This document shows positions 56,720 through 64,000 of a stretch of DNA of 64,000 bases, one piece after another; the stretch's first letter is position 1; each line of letters opens with the position of its first letter. The notes beneath the pieces were generated by a model that was not told the origin of the DNA, made no database searches, and saw only the letters and a list, made by a program, of their open reading frames with translations. Made by a program: the position numbers and the translations under genes. Source of the DNA: Brevundimonas sp. UBA6550 (GTDB lineage: Bacteria > Pseudomonadota > Alphaproteobacteria > Caulobacterales > Caulobacteraceae); assembly GCF_002434505.1 (NCBI RefSeq), contig NZ_DJKE01000012.1, forward strand, positions 446,558 to 510,557, given 5' to 3'.

Positions 56720-57413
56720 CGCGGCCGGCCTCGCGGTCCAGCCAGGCGAACCGCAGCCCCGCCGAGGCGCCGCCCAGCGCCAGCACATAGGGCAGGGCCA
56801 TCACCCCATAGTCGGCCCGCCACAGCCCCAGGCCCAGCGCCACGGTCACGCCGCCCATCAGCACGACGAAGGCCAGGATCATCGACTTCGCCCGCATGAC
56901 CTGAGTCAGCTCGTCCTCCAGCAGGCGCCGGTTGCGTCGCGCGTGCAGGTCCCACCCCATGACCAGGACCGGGATCAGCCAGCCGTACAGGATGGGCAGC
57001 AGGATCTGCACATAGGCGCCCGCGTTGTGATCGCCGCCCAGCACCCGCTGCATCCCCATCTGGGCCTGAGCCATGAACAGCAGCAGGACCAGGGGAAACA
57101 GCACCAGTTGGTGCGTCCGCTCGCGTTGCAGCTTTTCGCGGCGCGCGCCGTCGCGGCTGGCGGCCAGGTTGATCGGCCGGCCCGGCCGGCCCCACCACAT
57201 CGCCAGCCCGCCCAGCAGGATGAAGGCGAAACCCATGCCGGCCGCGACCCCGGCGATGGTCGCCTGGTCGCCTTCCGCGCCCTTCAGCAGGACGAACCCT
57301 ATCCCTCCGATCAGACCCATGACCCCGACGGCGACCAGGGCGACGCCGCCCCACCAGCATCGCCCCCGTTCCGTCGTCGCCCGCTTCAGGGCGTCCGCTT
57401 CGTTCTGACTCAT
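56712..57413 (-). CDS. Multi-pass membrane protein paired with the Xre regulator
   Basis: 233 residues with about six hydrophobic helices and a charged cytoplasmic segment between helices 2 and 3 (SRDGARREKLQRERTHQ). No family I can name with certainty; small membrane protein plus lone Xre regulator pairs (DUF2178-like) are widespread and of unclear role. AGGAGG lies about 6 nt before the ATG, and tandem operator-like repeats lie just upstream. The overlap with the regulator gene implies joint expression. Confidence 0.7.
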   Translation of the reverse strand: MSQNEADALKRATTERGRCWWGGVALVAVGVMGLIGGIGFVLLKGAEGDQATIAGVAAGMGFAFILLGGLAMWWGRPGRPINLAASRDGARREKLQRERTHQLVLFPLVLLLFMAQAQMGMQRVLGGDHNAGAYVQILLPILYGWLIPVLVMGWDLHARRNRRLLEDELTQVMRAKSMILAFVVLMGGVTVALGLGLWRADYGVMALPYVLALGGASAGLRFAWLDREAGRDG

Positions 57414-57427
57414 CGCAACCTCCTCAA

Positions 57428-57463
57428 GTCACCTTGAGGTTACATATCACCTATAGGTTACAT
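57428..57463 (-). promoter_or_regulatory. Tandem 18-bp operator-like repeats
   Basis: Two adjacent 18-bp units (57428-57445 and 57446-57463), identical at 15 positions and of form RTCACCTNNAGGTTACAT. Each unit centres on ACCT-N2-AGGT, a dyad. They lie 15-50 nt upstream of the membrane-protein start, and are a likely cooperative binding site for the co-encoded Xre protein. Confidence 0.65.
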
Positions 57464-57467
57464 GACG

Positions 57468-58601
57468 TCAAGCGGCCTTCGCATCGCCCCCGACCGCCAG
57501 GCGCGCGCCCGCCCCCACGATACGCGCCACCTCCACCGCGAAGGTCCAGACCACGACCACCATTAGTATGGTCGCCAGACTGGCCTCCTGCCCGCCCGAA
57601 CGGTCGAACAGGATGCGAATCCGCTCGAAGAACTCGGTCGCCGTTCCAACCCATATCGCCGGCGACAAGGGCGACCAAAACCAGATCCACAGCACGCCCC
57701 AGGCGGCGGCCAGGCCGAACAGGATGTCGCCCGCCGCCGTCAGACGCGCATTCCCCCCAAGGGCCACGCGCATCAGATCGAACCCGATGCGGCACACGGC
57801 GAACAGGATGACGGGCCAATAGGCGGCGGCGAACATCTGGCCCAGGATGCGGCCATAGTTCACGCCGTCGACCACCCCGGCCCATTCCTCGGGCTGGATC
57901 GGGCGGATCTGCAACAGGCCGGTCCACCACAGCAGCATGACCGACCAGCCGATGGCGCTGGCCGCCGCGCGCGCGACCGGCGACATCTGGGCGCCCTTGC
58001 GCACCTCGCGGCCCGATTTCGACGCACGCTCGCGCCCCCTGCTGAACCACTCGCCCTTGGCGATCCGTTCGCTGGTCCAGCGTTCGGCGTCGAAGTCGCC
58101 GCCCAGTTCGAACACGCCCAGATCCTTGACCCGCCATTTGGCGATGAAGTCCGGCTTCTTCTCCTGTCGCTCCAGGATGAAGCCGGCGATGGTCAGAAGG
58201 CCGACCACGGTGACGGCGCCGCTGAACAGGCTGGCGAAGGCCTGGCCGACGGCCTGCCCGACATAGACGTCGCCGACCAGCACCCGCACGGCCAGGCCGA
58301 CCAGGGTGACGCAGGCCATGACCACCAGCCCGACCTTGGCCCCGAACAGCCACCACGGATAAAGCGTCGGCCCGATCAGCGCCTGAGGGCCTGGACGATA
58401 GCGGGCGGCCACGCTCAGCGGATGCCCCACGTCTCGCAACAGCCCCTCGACCTCTTCGTCGGTCGCCGGGCGCCCTAGCCTGGCCTCCATGGCCTCCAGC
58501 CGCCCCATGATCTCGTCGCGCAGTTCGGCGACGATGTCCTCGCGAACGGCCTTAGGCAGCTGCGCCGCCACGGCGTTCAGATAGCGTTCCACCAGGTCCA
58601 T
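57468..58601 (-). CDS. HAAS-domain membrane protein paired with PadR
   Basis: 377 residues. The N-terminal helical domain MDLVERYLNAVAAQLPKAVREDIVAELRDEIMGRLEAMEARLGRPATDEEVEGLLRDVGHPLSVAARYRP fits the HAAS/DUF1700-type region, followed by about eight membrane helices and a charged loop. GGAGGGG before the ATG at 58601 fixes the start; longer in-frame extensions run into the PadR gene. Such proteins are usually encoded next to PadR regulators, as here; role unknown but probably envelope stress sensing or anti-regulator. Confidence 0.8.
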   Translation of the reverse strand: MDLVERYLNAVAAQLPKAVREDIVAELRDEIMGRLEAMEARLGRPATDEEVEGLLRDVGHPLSVAARYRPGPQALIGPTLYPWWLFGAKVGLVVMACVTLVGLAVRVLVGDVYVGQAVGQAFASLFSGAVTVVGLLTIAGFILERQEKKPDFIAKWRVKDLGVFELGGDFDAERWTSERIAKGEWFSRGRERASKSGREVRKGAQMSPVARAAASAIGWSVMLLWWTGLLQIRPIQPEEWAGVVDGVNYGRILGQMFAAAYWPVILFAVCRIGFDLMRVALGGNARLTAAGDILFGLAAAWGVLWIWFWSPLSPAIWVGTATEFFERIRILFDRSGGQEASLATILMVVVVWTFAVEVARIVGAGARLAVGGDAKAA

Positions 58602-58627
58602 ATCGGCCCCTCCTTCAGTCCCGTTTT

Positions 58628-58963
58628 TCACAGCATCGCCTCCAGCGAGGCCGACAGGCCCCGCCATTCCGTCGCCAGTCGCTTCAGCATCGTCTCGCCG
58701 CGCGTCGACAGGCGATAGAACCGCTTCTTGCGCCGTTCCTCCTCGCGCCATTCGCTGTCCAGCAGCCCCTGGCTCTCCAGCCGGCGCAGCAGCGGATAGA
58801 GGGTGCTTTCCTCCATCTCGATCCCCGCTTCGCCCAGGGCGACCCGCAGCGAATAGCCGTATTGCTCGCGCCGCAGGCTGGCCAGCACGGCCAGGATCAA
58901 CGACCCCCGCCGCAGCTCCAGCCGCAAGCTCTCGAACAGCAGCGCCTCTTCATTCTGGCTCAA
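58628..58963 (-). CDS. PadR-family transcription regulator
   Basis: 111 residues. Winged helix RGSLILAVLASLRREQYGYSLRVALGEAGIEMEESTLYPLLRRLESQGLLDSEWREEERRKKRFYRLSTRGETML is the PadR signature. The TTG at 58963 is the best start because GGAGG lies 7 nt upstream; ATG-initiated extension to 59032 would translate the palindromic operator. It is the first gene of the PadR-HAAS unit and should autorepress through the repeats just upstream. Confidence 0.9.
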   Translation of the reverse strand: MSQNEEALLFESLRLELRRGSLILAVLASLRREQYGYSLRVALGEAGIEMEESTLYPLLRRLESQGLLDSEWREEERRKKRFYRLSTRGETMLKRLATEWRGLSASLEAML

Positions 58964-58982
58964 CGTCCAGCCTCCGTGCGTC

Positions 58983-59024
58983 ACATAGTGTGTGACACAC
59001 AGTGTATGGGACATACTGTGTGAG
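58983..59024. promoter_or_regulatory. PadR operator-like palindrome cluster
   Basis: Overlapping dyads: GTGTG-TGA-CACAC (58988-59000 region) and CACACAGT-GTATG (58996-59008) facing CATACTGTGTG (59012-59022). PadR proteins bind ATGT/ACAT-type dyads of this kind. The cluster sits in the 120-nt gap between PadR and the divergent restriction-modification gene, so it might affect both. Confidence 0.65.
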
Positions 59025-59083
59025 AAAGTCAAACTGAAACGGCTCTATCCGACAACCTTGCAAATGCTACCTAGACGTGTGTT

Positions 59084-62000
59084 ATGGCGAACGTCACGCG
59101 CGGGGGCTGCATGGACATCGACGGCTTCATCGCGTTTTGGGCGAACAAGGAAGGCGGCGCCGAACGGGCCAATACCGCGCCGTATATTCTGGGGTTGTTG
59201 CAGGCGCTGGACCTGCCGCCGCCCGATCCGGCCGGCGCGACCACTCTGCACAACGACTATGTGTTCGAACGCGCCGTGCGCCCAAGTTTCCATTCGGGCC
59301 ATCCGAAACGCATCGACCTGTACAAGCGGGGCTGCTTCGTTATGGAGGCGAAACAGTCGCGCCTGTCCGACACGTCCAAGCTTTTGCCGTTCGGGGATAC
59401 GCCCGCCCTGTCCCAGCCGGCGCACGGCCCCGGCTGGGACACCCTGATCCGCAATGCGCGCGCGCAAGCCTTCGCCTATGTCTCCATGCTGCCGGCCGAT
59501 CATGTGGCGCCGCCCTTCGTCATCATCTGCGACGTGGCCCATTCGTTCGAAATCTGGGCCGATTTTTCCGGCACGGGTCGGGGTTACGCCCCCTTCCCCG
59601 ATCGCCTGGGCCACCGGTTCACGCACGCCGATCTGGCCCGGCCTGAAATCCAGGCTCGTCTGCGCGCGATCTGGACGGACCCGCACAGCCTGGACCCGGC
59701 GCGGATCTCGGCGGTCGTCACCCGCGAGATCGCCGACGAACTGAGCGTCATCTCCCGGCGGCTGGAACATCAGGGCGTCTCGGCGCAGGACGCGGCCCAT
59801 TTCCTGATGCGATGCATCTTCACCATCTTCGCCGCCGACGTCGATCTGATCCCCAAGCCGAAGCTGGTGGAGATGCTGGAGGATTGCGTCCGTTCTCCAG
59901 CGCGTTTCGCACCGATGATGCAGGATATGTGGGTTCGCTTTGACAAGAAGGACCGGGCCGAGAGATTCTACTCCGGCTTCGGCGAATACCTGCCCCACAT
60001 AAACGGCAGTCTGTTTGCGGACTGTCGCGCCTTTTCGCTCGGGGCGCCGGAAATCCGCCGGCTGATCCTGGCGGCCTCCAAGAACTGGAAGGACGTCGAG
60101 CCCGCCATTTTCGGCAGCCTGCTAGAGCACGCATTGGAGCCGACCGAGCGGCGCAGGCTGGGGGCGCACTACACGCCCCGCCGTTTCGTCGAACATATGG
60201 TCGAGCTGACCGTGATGGAGGTGCTGCGCGCCGATTGGCGCCAGGTTCAGCAAAGCGTCGAAATGGCCTGCGACGAGGGCGACGTGCGCGGCGCCGTCCG
60301 GCTGGTGAAAGGCTTCCACGACAGCCTGTGCAGAACGCGCGTCCTGGACCCGGCCTGCGGCACCGGCAACTTCCTCTATGTGGCGCTGGAACAGATGAAG
60401 AAGCTGGAAGGCGAGGTCCTGCAGACGCTGTTGGATCTGGGCCAGTCGGGCACGCTGGGCCTGCTGGCGGTGGACCCGCGCCAGTTCCTGGGCCTGGAGT
60501 TGAACCCGCGCGCGGCCGCCATCGCCGACGTCGTCTTGTGGATCGGCTTTCTGCAACAGCATTACCGCAACCAGACCGGCCACCCTTCCGAACCCATTCT
60601 GAGGGCGCACGGCAACATCCGCTGCACCGACGCGGCGCTGAATTGGGACGGCGCGCCGGACGTGGTGACAGGCTATCGCGACGGGGCGGCGGTTCAGTTG
60701 TGGCCCAACCCGAGACCGGCGATGTGGCCCGAGGCGGAATTCATCGTCGGCAACCCGCCCTTCATCGGCGGCAAGGATCTGCGCTCACGACTGGATCCCG
60801 GCTATGCGGAGGCGCTGTGGGCGGCGCACCCGCGCATGAACGAGAGCGCGGATCTGGTGATGTACTGGTGGGATCAGGCCGCCGACATCCTGACACGGCC
60901 GGGGACGACGTTGCGTCGCTTCGGCTTCGTGACCACCAACTCGATCACCCAGGTGTTCCAGCGCCGCACCGTCGAGCGCTGGCTTGACGGCGCGCGGCCG
61001 CTCAGCCTGATCCACGCCGCGCCGGACCATCCCTGGACCAAGGCCAGTCGCGACAGCGCCGCCGTCCGCATCGCCATGACGGTGGCCCAGGCCGGCCGTC
61101 ATGACGGGACGGTGCTGACGCGGGTGTCCGAATCCGCGCTCGACACCGATGAGCCGGTGATCGAGCTGACCGCCAGCGTCGGCCGCATCAACGCCGATCT
61201 GACCGTCGGCGCCGACGTGACGAAGACCCTGGCGCTCAAGGCGTCGGCCGGAATCTGCTCGCCGGGCGTCAAACTTCACGGCGCCGGCTTTATCGTCAGC
61301 CATGGTCAGGCGCATCGTCTGGGCCTGGGCAGGCGACCGGGGCTTGAAGGCCACATCCGCCCCTATCGCAACGGGCGCGACCTGACCGGCAAATCCCGCG
61401 ACGCCTGGGTGCTGGATTTCTTCGGCCTGTCGGCGGACGACCTGCGCCTGCGCTTTCCCGAGGCCTATCAGCATCTGGTCGAGCACGTGAAGGAGGCCCG
61501 AGACCCGAACGGCGTCCTGGTCGGACGCGACGCCAATCCGCGCGCCGCCTATCGCGACTCCTGGTGGATTTTCGGCGAGCCCAGAGGGGAGTTCAGGCCC
61601 GCCCTGGCCGCCCTGCCGCGCTATGTCGCCACGGTCGAGACGGCCAAGCACCGGATTTTTCAGTTTCTGGACGCCGAGATCCTGGCGGACAACAAGCTGA
61701 TCGTCTTCGCGTTGAGCGACGCCGCCGACCTCGCCGTGTTGAGTTCGGACATCCATCACGCCTGGTATCAAGCCAACGCGGGTCGGCTCGGCGTCTACGA
61801 CCGTAACGCGGTCTATGTGAAATCGCGCTGCTTCGATCCCTTCCCCTTTCCGATCATGGACGACGCCATGCGTGGTCGGATGAGAGCGGCGGGCGAAGCG
61901 CTGGACGCCCACAGGCGCGCCGTGCTGGCCGACAACCCGGACCTGACCCTGACGGCGCTCTACAACTGTCTGGAACAGGTCCGGGCCGGAGCGCCGCTCG

Positions 62001-62503
62001 AGCCCAAGGCCGAAGCGATCAAGCAGCGCGGCCTGGTCATCATTCTGCGCGACTTGCACGACGCCATCGATCAACTGACCGCCAGCGCCTATGGATGGCC
62101 CGAAGGCCTGCCGCGCGAGGCGCTGGTGACGCGGCTGGTGGCCCTGAACCAGTCCCGCGCGCAGGAGGAGGCGGCCGGTCGGGTTCACTGGGTCCGACCG
62201 GAGTATCAGCAGCGCCAGGCCGGCGCGCCTTCGCCCCAGACCCGCAACCTGACCTTGGCGGCCAGCACGCCCGATCCCATCGCCAGGCGCCCCGCCTTTC
62301 CCGCCGACCGATACGCCCAGCCGTTGGCGGTGCAGGCGCTGCTGCGCGCCGCAGGCCCCATCGCGCCGCCCGACCTGGCGCGACGCTTCAGCGGCGGCGT
62401 CCGGCTGGAGCCGCGCATCAGCCGCGTCCTGGCCACCTTGCACCGTTATGGACACGCCGAGCGGCTGCCGGATGGTCGATGGGCGGCCGCGCGCGCCGCC
62501 TGA
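59084..62503 (+). CDS. MmeI-like (type IIL) restriction-modification enzyme
   Basis: 1139 residues, one chain combining nuclease and DNA methyltransferase. The nuclease motif is D78-X9-E88-A-K90 in [13 protein letters not shown], the spacing reported for MmeI. A helical spacer follows, with [19 protein letters not shown] before the methyltransferase core. SAM motif I is [12 protein letters not shown] (about 420) and motif IV is NPPF at 557-560, of the N6-adenine type. A target-recognition region at about 750-940 contains RPYRNGRDL and [19 protein letters not shown]. The C-terminal 60 residues ([23 protein letters not shown]... [19 protein letters not shown]) look like a winged helix. MmeI is about 919 residues, so this is a longer variant. 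No partner subunit; an alternative start is at 59111. Confidence 0.85.
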   Translation: MANVTRGGCMDIDGFIAFWANKEGGAERANTAPYILGLLQALDLPPPDPAGATTLHNDYVFERAVRPSFHSGHPKRIDLYKRGCFVMEAKQSRLSDTSKLLPFGDTPALSQPAHGPGWDTLIRNARAQAFAYVSMLPADHVAPPFVIICDVAHSFEIWADFSGTGRGYAPFPDRLGHRFTHADLARPEIQARLRAIWTDPHSLDPARISAVVTREIADELSVISRRLEHQGVSAQDAAHFLMRCIFTIFAADVDLIPKPKLVEMLEDCVRSPARFAPMMQDMWVRFDKKDRAERFYSGFGEYLPHINGSLFADCRAFSLGAPEIRRLILAASKNWKDVEPAIFGSLLEHALEPTERRRLGAHYTPRRFVEHMVELTVMEVLRADWRQVQQSVEMACDEGDVRGAVRLVKGFHDSLCRTRVLDPACGTGNFLYVALEQMKKLEGEVLQTLLDLGQSGTLGLLAVDPRQFLGLELNPRAAAIADVVLWIGFLQQHYRNQTGHPSEPILRAHGNIRCTDAALNWDGAPDVVTGYRDGAAVQLWPNPRPAMWPEAEFIVGNPPFIGGKDLRSRLDPGYAEALWAAHPRMNESADLVMYWWDQAADILTRPGTTLRRFGFVTTNSITQVFQRRTVERWLDGARPLSLIHAAPDHPWTKASRDSAAVRIAMTVAQAGRHDGTVLTRVSESALDTDEPVIELTASVGRINADLTVGADVTKTLALKASAGICSPGVKLHGAGFIVSHGQAHRLGLGRRPGLEGHIRPYRNGRDLTGKSRDAWVLDFFGLSADDLRLRFPEAYQHLVEHVKEARDPNGVLVGRDANPRAAYRDSWWIFGEPRGEFRPALAALPRYVATVETAKHRIFQFLDAEILADNKLIVFALSDAADLAVLSSDIHHAWYQANAGRLGVYDRNAVYVKSRCFDPFPFPIMDDAMRGRMRAAGEALDAHRRAVLADNPDLTLTALYNCLEQVRAGAPLEPKAEAIKQRGLVIILRDLHDAIDQLTASAYGWPEGLPREALVTRLVALNQSRAQEEAAGRVHWVRPEYQQRQAGAPSPQTRNLTLAASTPDPIARRPAFPADRYAQPLAVQALLRAAGPIAPPDLARRFSGGVRLEPRISRVLATLHRYGHAERLPDGRWAAARAA

Positions 62504-62567
62504 CGCGCAACCGCCCGCCCTGCGGCGCGCTATGGCGAGATACGCCCTCACGCACTAAGTTCTGTTC

Positions 62568-64000
62568 ATGAACCGTTCTTCGACGCCGAAGCCCGCCGCC
62601 GCCAAGCCTGTCAAACCCGTCCACGTGCCCAATCCCGGCGTGCAGGAGGCGTCGACCGCCTTCATCCGCGACACGGGAAAGATGCCGATGTTCGCCCCCG
62701 TGACCGGCCCGCGCCTGACGCCGGAGGAGCCGGTCGCCGCCCCCGCCGACTGGGTGCCGCACCGTCCCTCGCGCGAGGGGACCAGGAAGGGCGGCAGGTT
62801 CCGGTTGGAGACCAAATACACCCCCGCCGGCGACCAGCCCGCCGCCATCGCCGAACTGGTGGCCCAGGCGGACGCCGGCGACCGCGATCAGGTGCTGCTG
62901 GGCGTCACCGGCTCGGGCAAGACCTTCACCATGGCCAAGGTCATCGAACAGACCCAGCGCCCCGCCCTGATCCTGGCCCCGAACAAGACCCTGGCGGCCC
63001 AGCTCTACTCGGAGTTCAAGGCGTTTTTCCCGGATAATGCTGTCGAATATTTCGTCAGCTACTACGACTATTATCAACCAGAAGCCTATGTTCCGCGCAC
63101 GGACACCTACATTGAGAAGGACTCAAGCATAAACGAGCAGATCGACCGGATGCGCCACTCGGCGACGCGGGCGATACTGGAGCGGGACGATGTGATCGTG
63201 GTGGCGTCGGTCAGCTGCATCTACGGTATCGGGTCGGTTGAGACCTATACGGCCATGACGTTCACGCTGAAGGTCGGGGACCAGATCGACGAGGCGAAGC
63301 TGCGGGCCGACCTGATCGCGCTGCAGTACAAGCGCAACGACGTGCATTTCGACCGGGGCATGTTCAGGAAGCGCGGCGACGTGATCGAAATCTTCCCGGT
63401 CCATCTGGAGGACCGGGCCTGGCGCATCAGCCTGTTCGGGGACGAGTTGGAGGCGATCCAGGAGTTCGATCCCCTGACCGGCAAGAAGACCGCCGATCTG
63501 ACCGAAATCACCGTCTACGCCGCCAGCCACTATGTCACCCCGCGCCCGACGCTGAATCAGGCCACCAACGGCATCAAGGCGGAGTTGAAGGAGACGCTCG
63601 ACTGGATGGTCGAGAACGGCAAGCTGCTGGAGGCGCAACGCCTGGAGCAACGCACCCGCTTCGACCTGGAGATGATGGAGGCCACCGGCTCCTGCGCCGG
63701 CATCGAGAACTACAGCCGCTGGCTGACCGGCCGCGCGCCGGGCGAGCCGCCGCCCACCTTCTTCGAATACATCCCCGACAACGCCCTGCTGTTCGTGGAC
63801 GAGAGCCACGTCACCATCGGCCAGATCAACGGCATGTTCCGGGGCGACTACCGCCGCAAATCGACGCTGGCGGAGTACGGCTTCCGCCTGCCCTCCTGCA
63901 TCGACAACCGCCCGCTGAAGTTCGAGGAATGGGACGCCATGCGGCCCCAGACGGTGCACGTGTCAGCCACCCCCGGCCCGTGGGAGATGGAGCGCGCGGG
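62568..64000 (+). CDS. uvrB: Excinuclease ABC subunit B (3' end outside window)
   Basis: DNA-damage-loading helicase-like subunit of nucleotide excision repair. About 477 residues are visible. An Ala/Pro-rich N-terminal extension of about 80 residues precedes [21 protein letters not shown]. Walker A is [12 protein letters not shown], followed by [39 protein letters not shown] (beta-hairpin region) and [22 protein letters not shown]. Walker B region [15 protein letters not shown] and SATPGPWEM are near the end. The frame stays open to the last base, so the C-terminus is missing only because the window ends. Confidence 0.96.
   Translation, partial: MNRSSTPKPAAAKPVKPVHVPNPGVQEASTAFIRDTGKMPMFAPVTGPRLTPEEPVAAPADWVPHRPSREGTRKGGRFRLETKYTPAGDQPAAIAELVAQADAGDRDQVLLGVTGSGKTFTMAKVIEQTQRPALILAPNKTLAAQLYSEFKAFFPDNAVEYFVSYYDYYQPEAYVPRTDTYIEKDSSINEQIDRMRHSATRAILERDDVIVVASVSCIYGIGSVETYTAMTFTLKVGDQIDEAKLRADLIALQYKRNDVHFDRGMFRKRGDVIEIFPVHLEDRAWRISLFGDELEAIQEFDPLTGKKTADLTEITVYAASHYVTPRPTLNQATNGIKAELKETLDWMVENGKLLEAQRLEQRTRFDLEMMEATGSCAGIENYSRWLTGRAPGEPPPTFFEYIPDNALLFVDESHVTIGQINGMFRGDYRRKSTLAEYGFRLPSCIDNRPLKFEEWDAMRPQTVHVSATPGPWEMERA

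Noticed and set aside
59084..62503. DISARM or BREX methyltransferase component
   Set aside because: No drm, brx or pgl genes in the window, and the chain carries its own D-X9-E-X-K nuclease motif, which fits a stand-alone type IIL enzyme.

Overview
The window is one contiguous stretch of a high-GC alphaproteobacterial chromosome. Gene content and order (zapA-6S RNA-fthC-ymdB; carB, greA, an ELM1-type protein and trxB in the same order; HWE kinase with a lone receiver; a large TonB receptor; SleB-type hydrolases; a GCTANAAC-type -10 box) point to Caulobacterales, most likely Brevundimonas. This is inferred from memory of these families, not from a database search. No rRNA, tRNA, IS element, prophage or CRISPR array was seen. 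Start codons GTG and TTG are common, and 4-nt stop/start overlaps (ATGA, GTGA, TTGA) join many gene pairs.

Layout. 1-6.4 kb: end of an MFS transporter, purQ, several small unknown genes, a TspO-like membrane protein, purL and a DUF305 lipoprotein. 6.4-8.9 kb: cytochrome P450 and a GT4 glycosyltransferase. 8.9-12.1 kb (minus strand): DUF4164-like gene, zapA, a 6S RNA candidate, a Xre/RES toxin-antitoxin pair, fthC and ymdB. The last four genes are chained by 4-nt overlaps. 12.2-18.1 kb: transketolase, purT, cstA and its small YbdD-like partner, separated by palindromic repeats. 18.3-24.1 kb: S41 peptidase, HAD hydrolase and a TonB-dependent receptor with terminator. 24.2-35.8 kb: RraB-like protein, carB, a chemoreceptor, a DctA-like carrier, GST, greA, VOC protein, ELM1-like protein and trxB. 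35.9-46.6 kb: aldo/keto reductase, receiver plus HWE kinase, two SleB-type hydrolases and a multi-PAS hybrid kinase. 46.6-51.0 kb (minus strand): NAD operon nadA-M50 protease-nadB-nadC with a palindrome upstream. 51.2-54.7 kb: ilvA, a metallophosphatase and a host-attachment-type protein. 54.8-59.0 kb (minus strand): ada-alkA-like gene plus ogt, a Xre/membrane-protein pair with tandem operators, and a PadR/HAAS pair. 59.1-64 kb: a large single-chain restriction-modification enzyme of the MmeI (type IIL) kind, then the start of uvrB, which runs off the window.

Main points of interest: (1) a Xre/RES toxin-antitoxin module wedged between 6S RNA and fthC and translationally chained to folate genes; (2) a lone MmeI-type enzyme with an intact D-X9-E-X-K nuclease motif and a C-terminal extension; (3) an Ada-AlkA fusion that seems to have lost its HhH glycosylase core in frame; (4) an M50 protease inside the NAD operon; (5) well-formed candidate operators next to small regulator genes; (6) a strong-looking promoter after purQ that drives no recognised gene.
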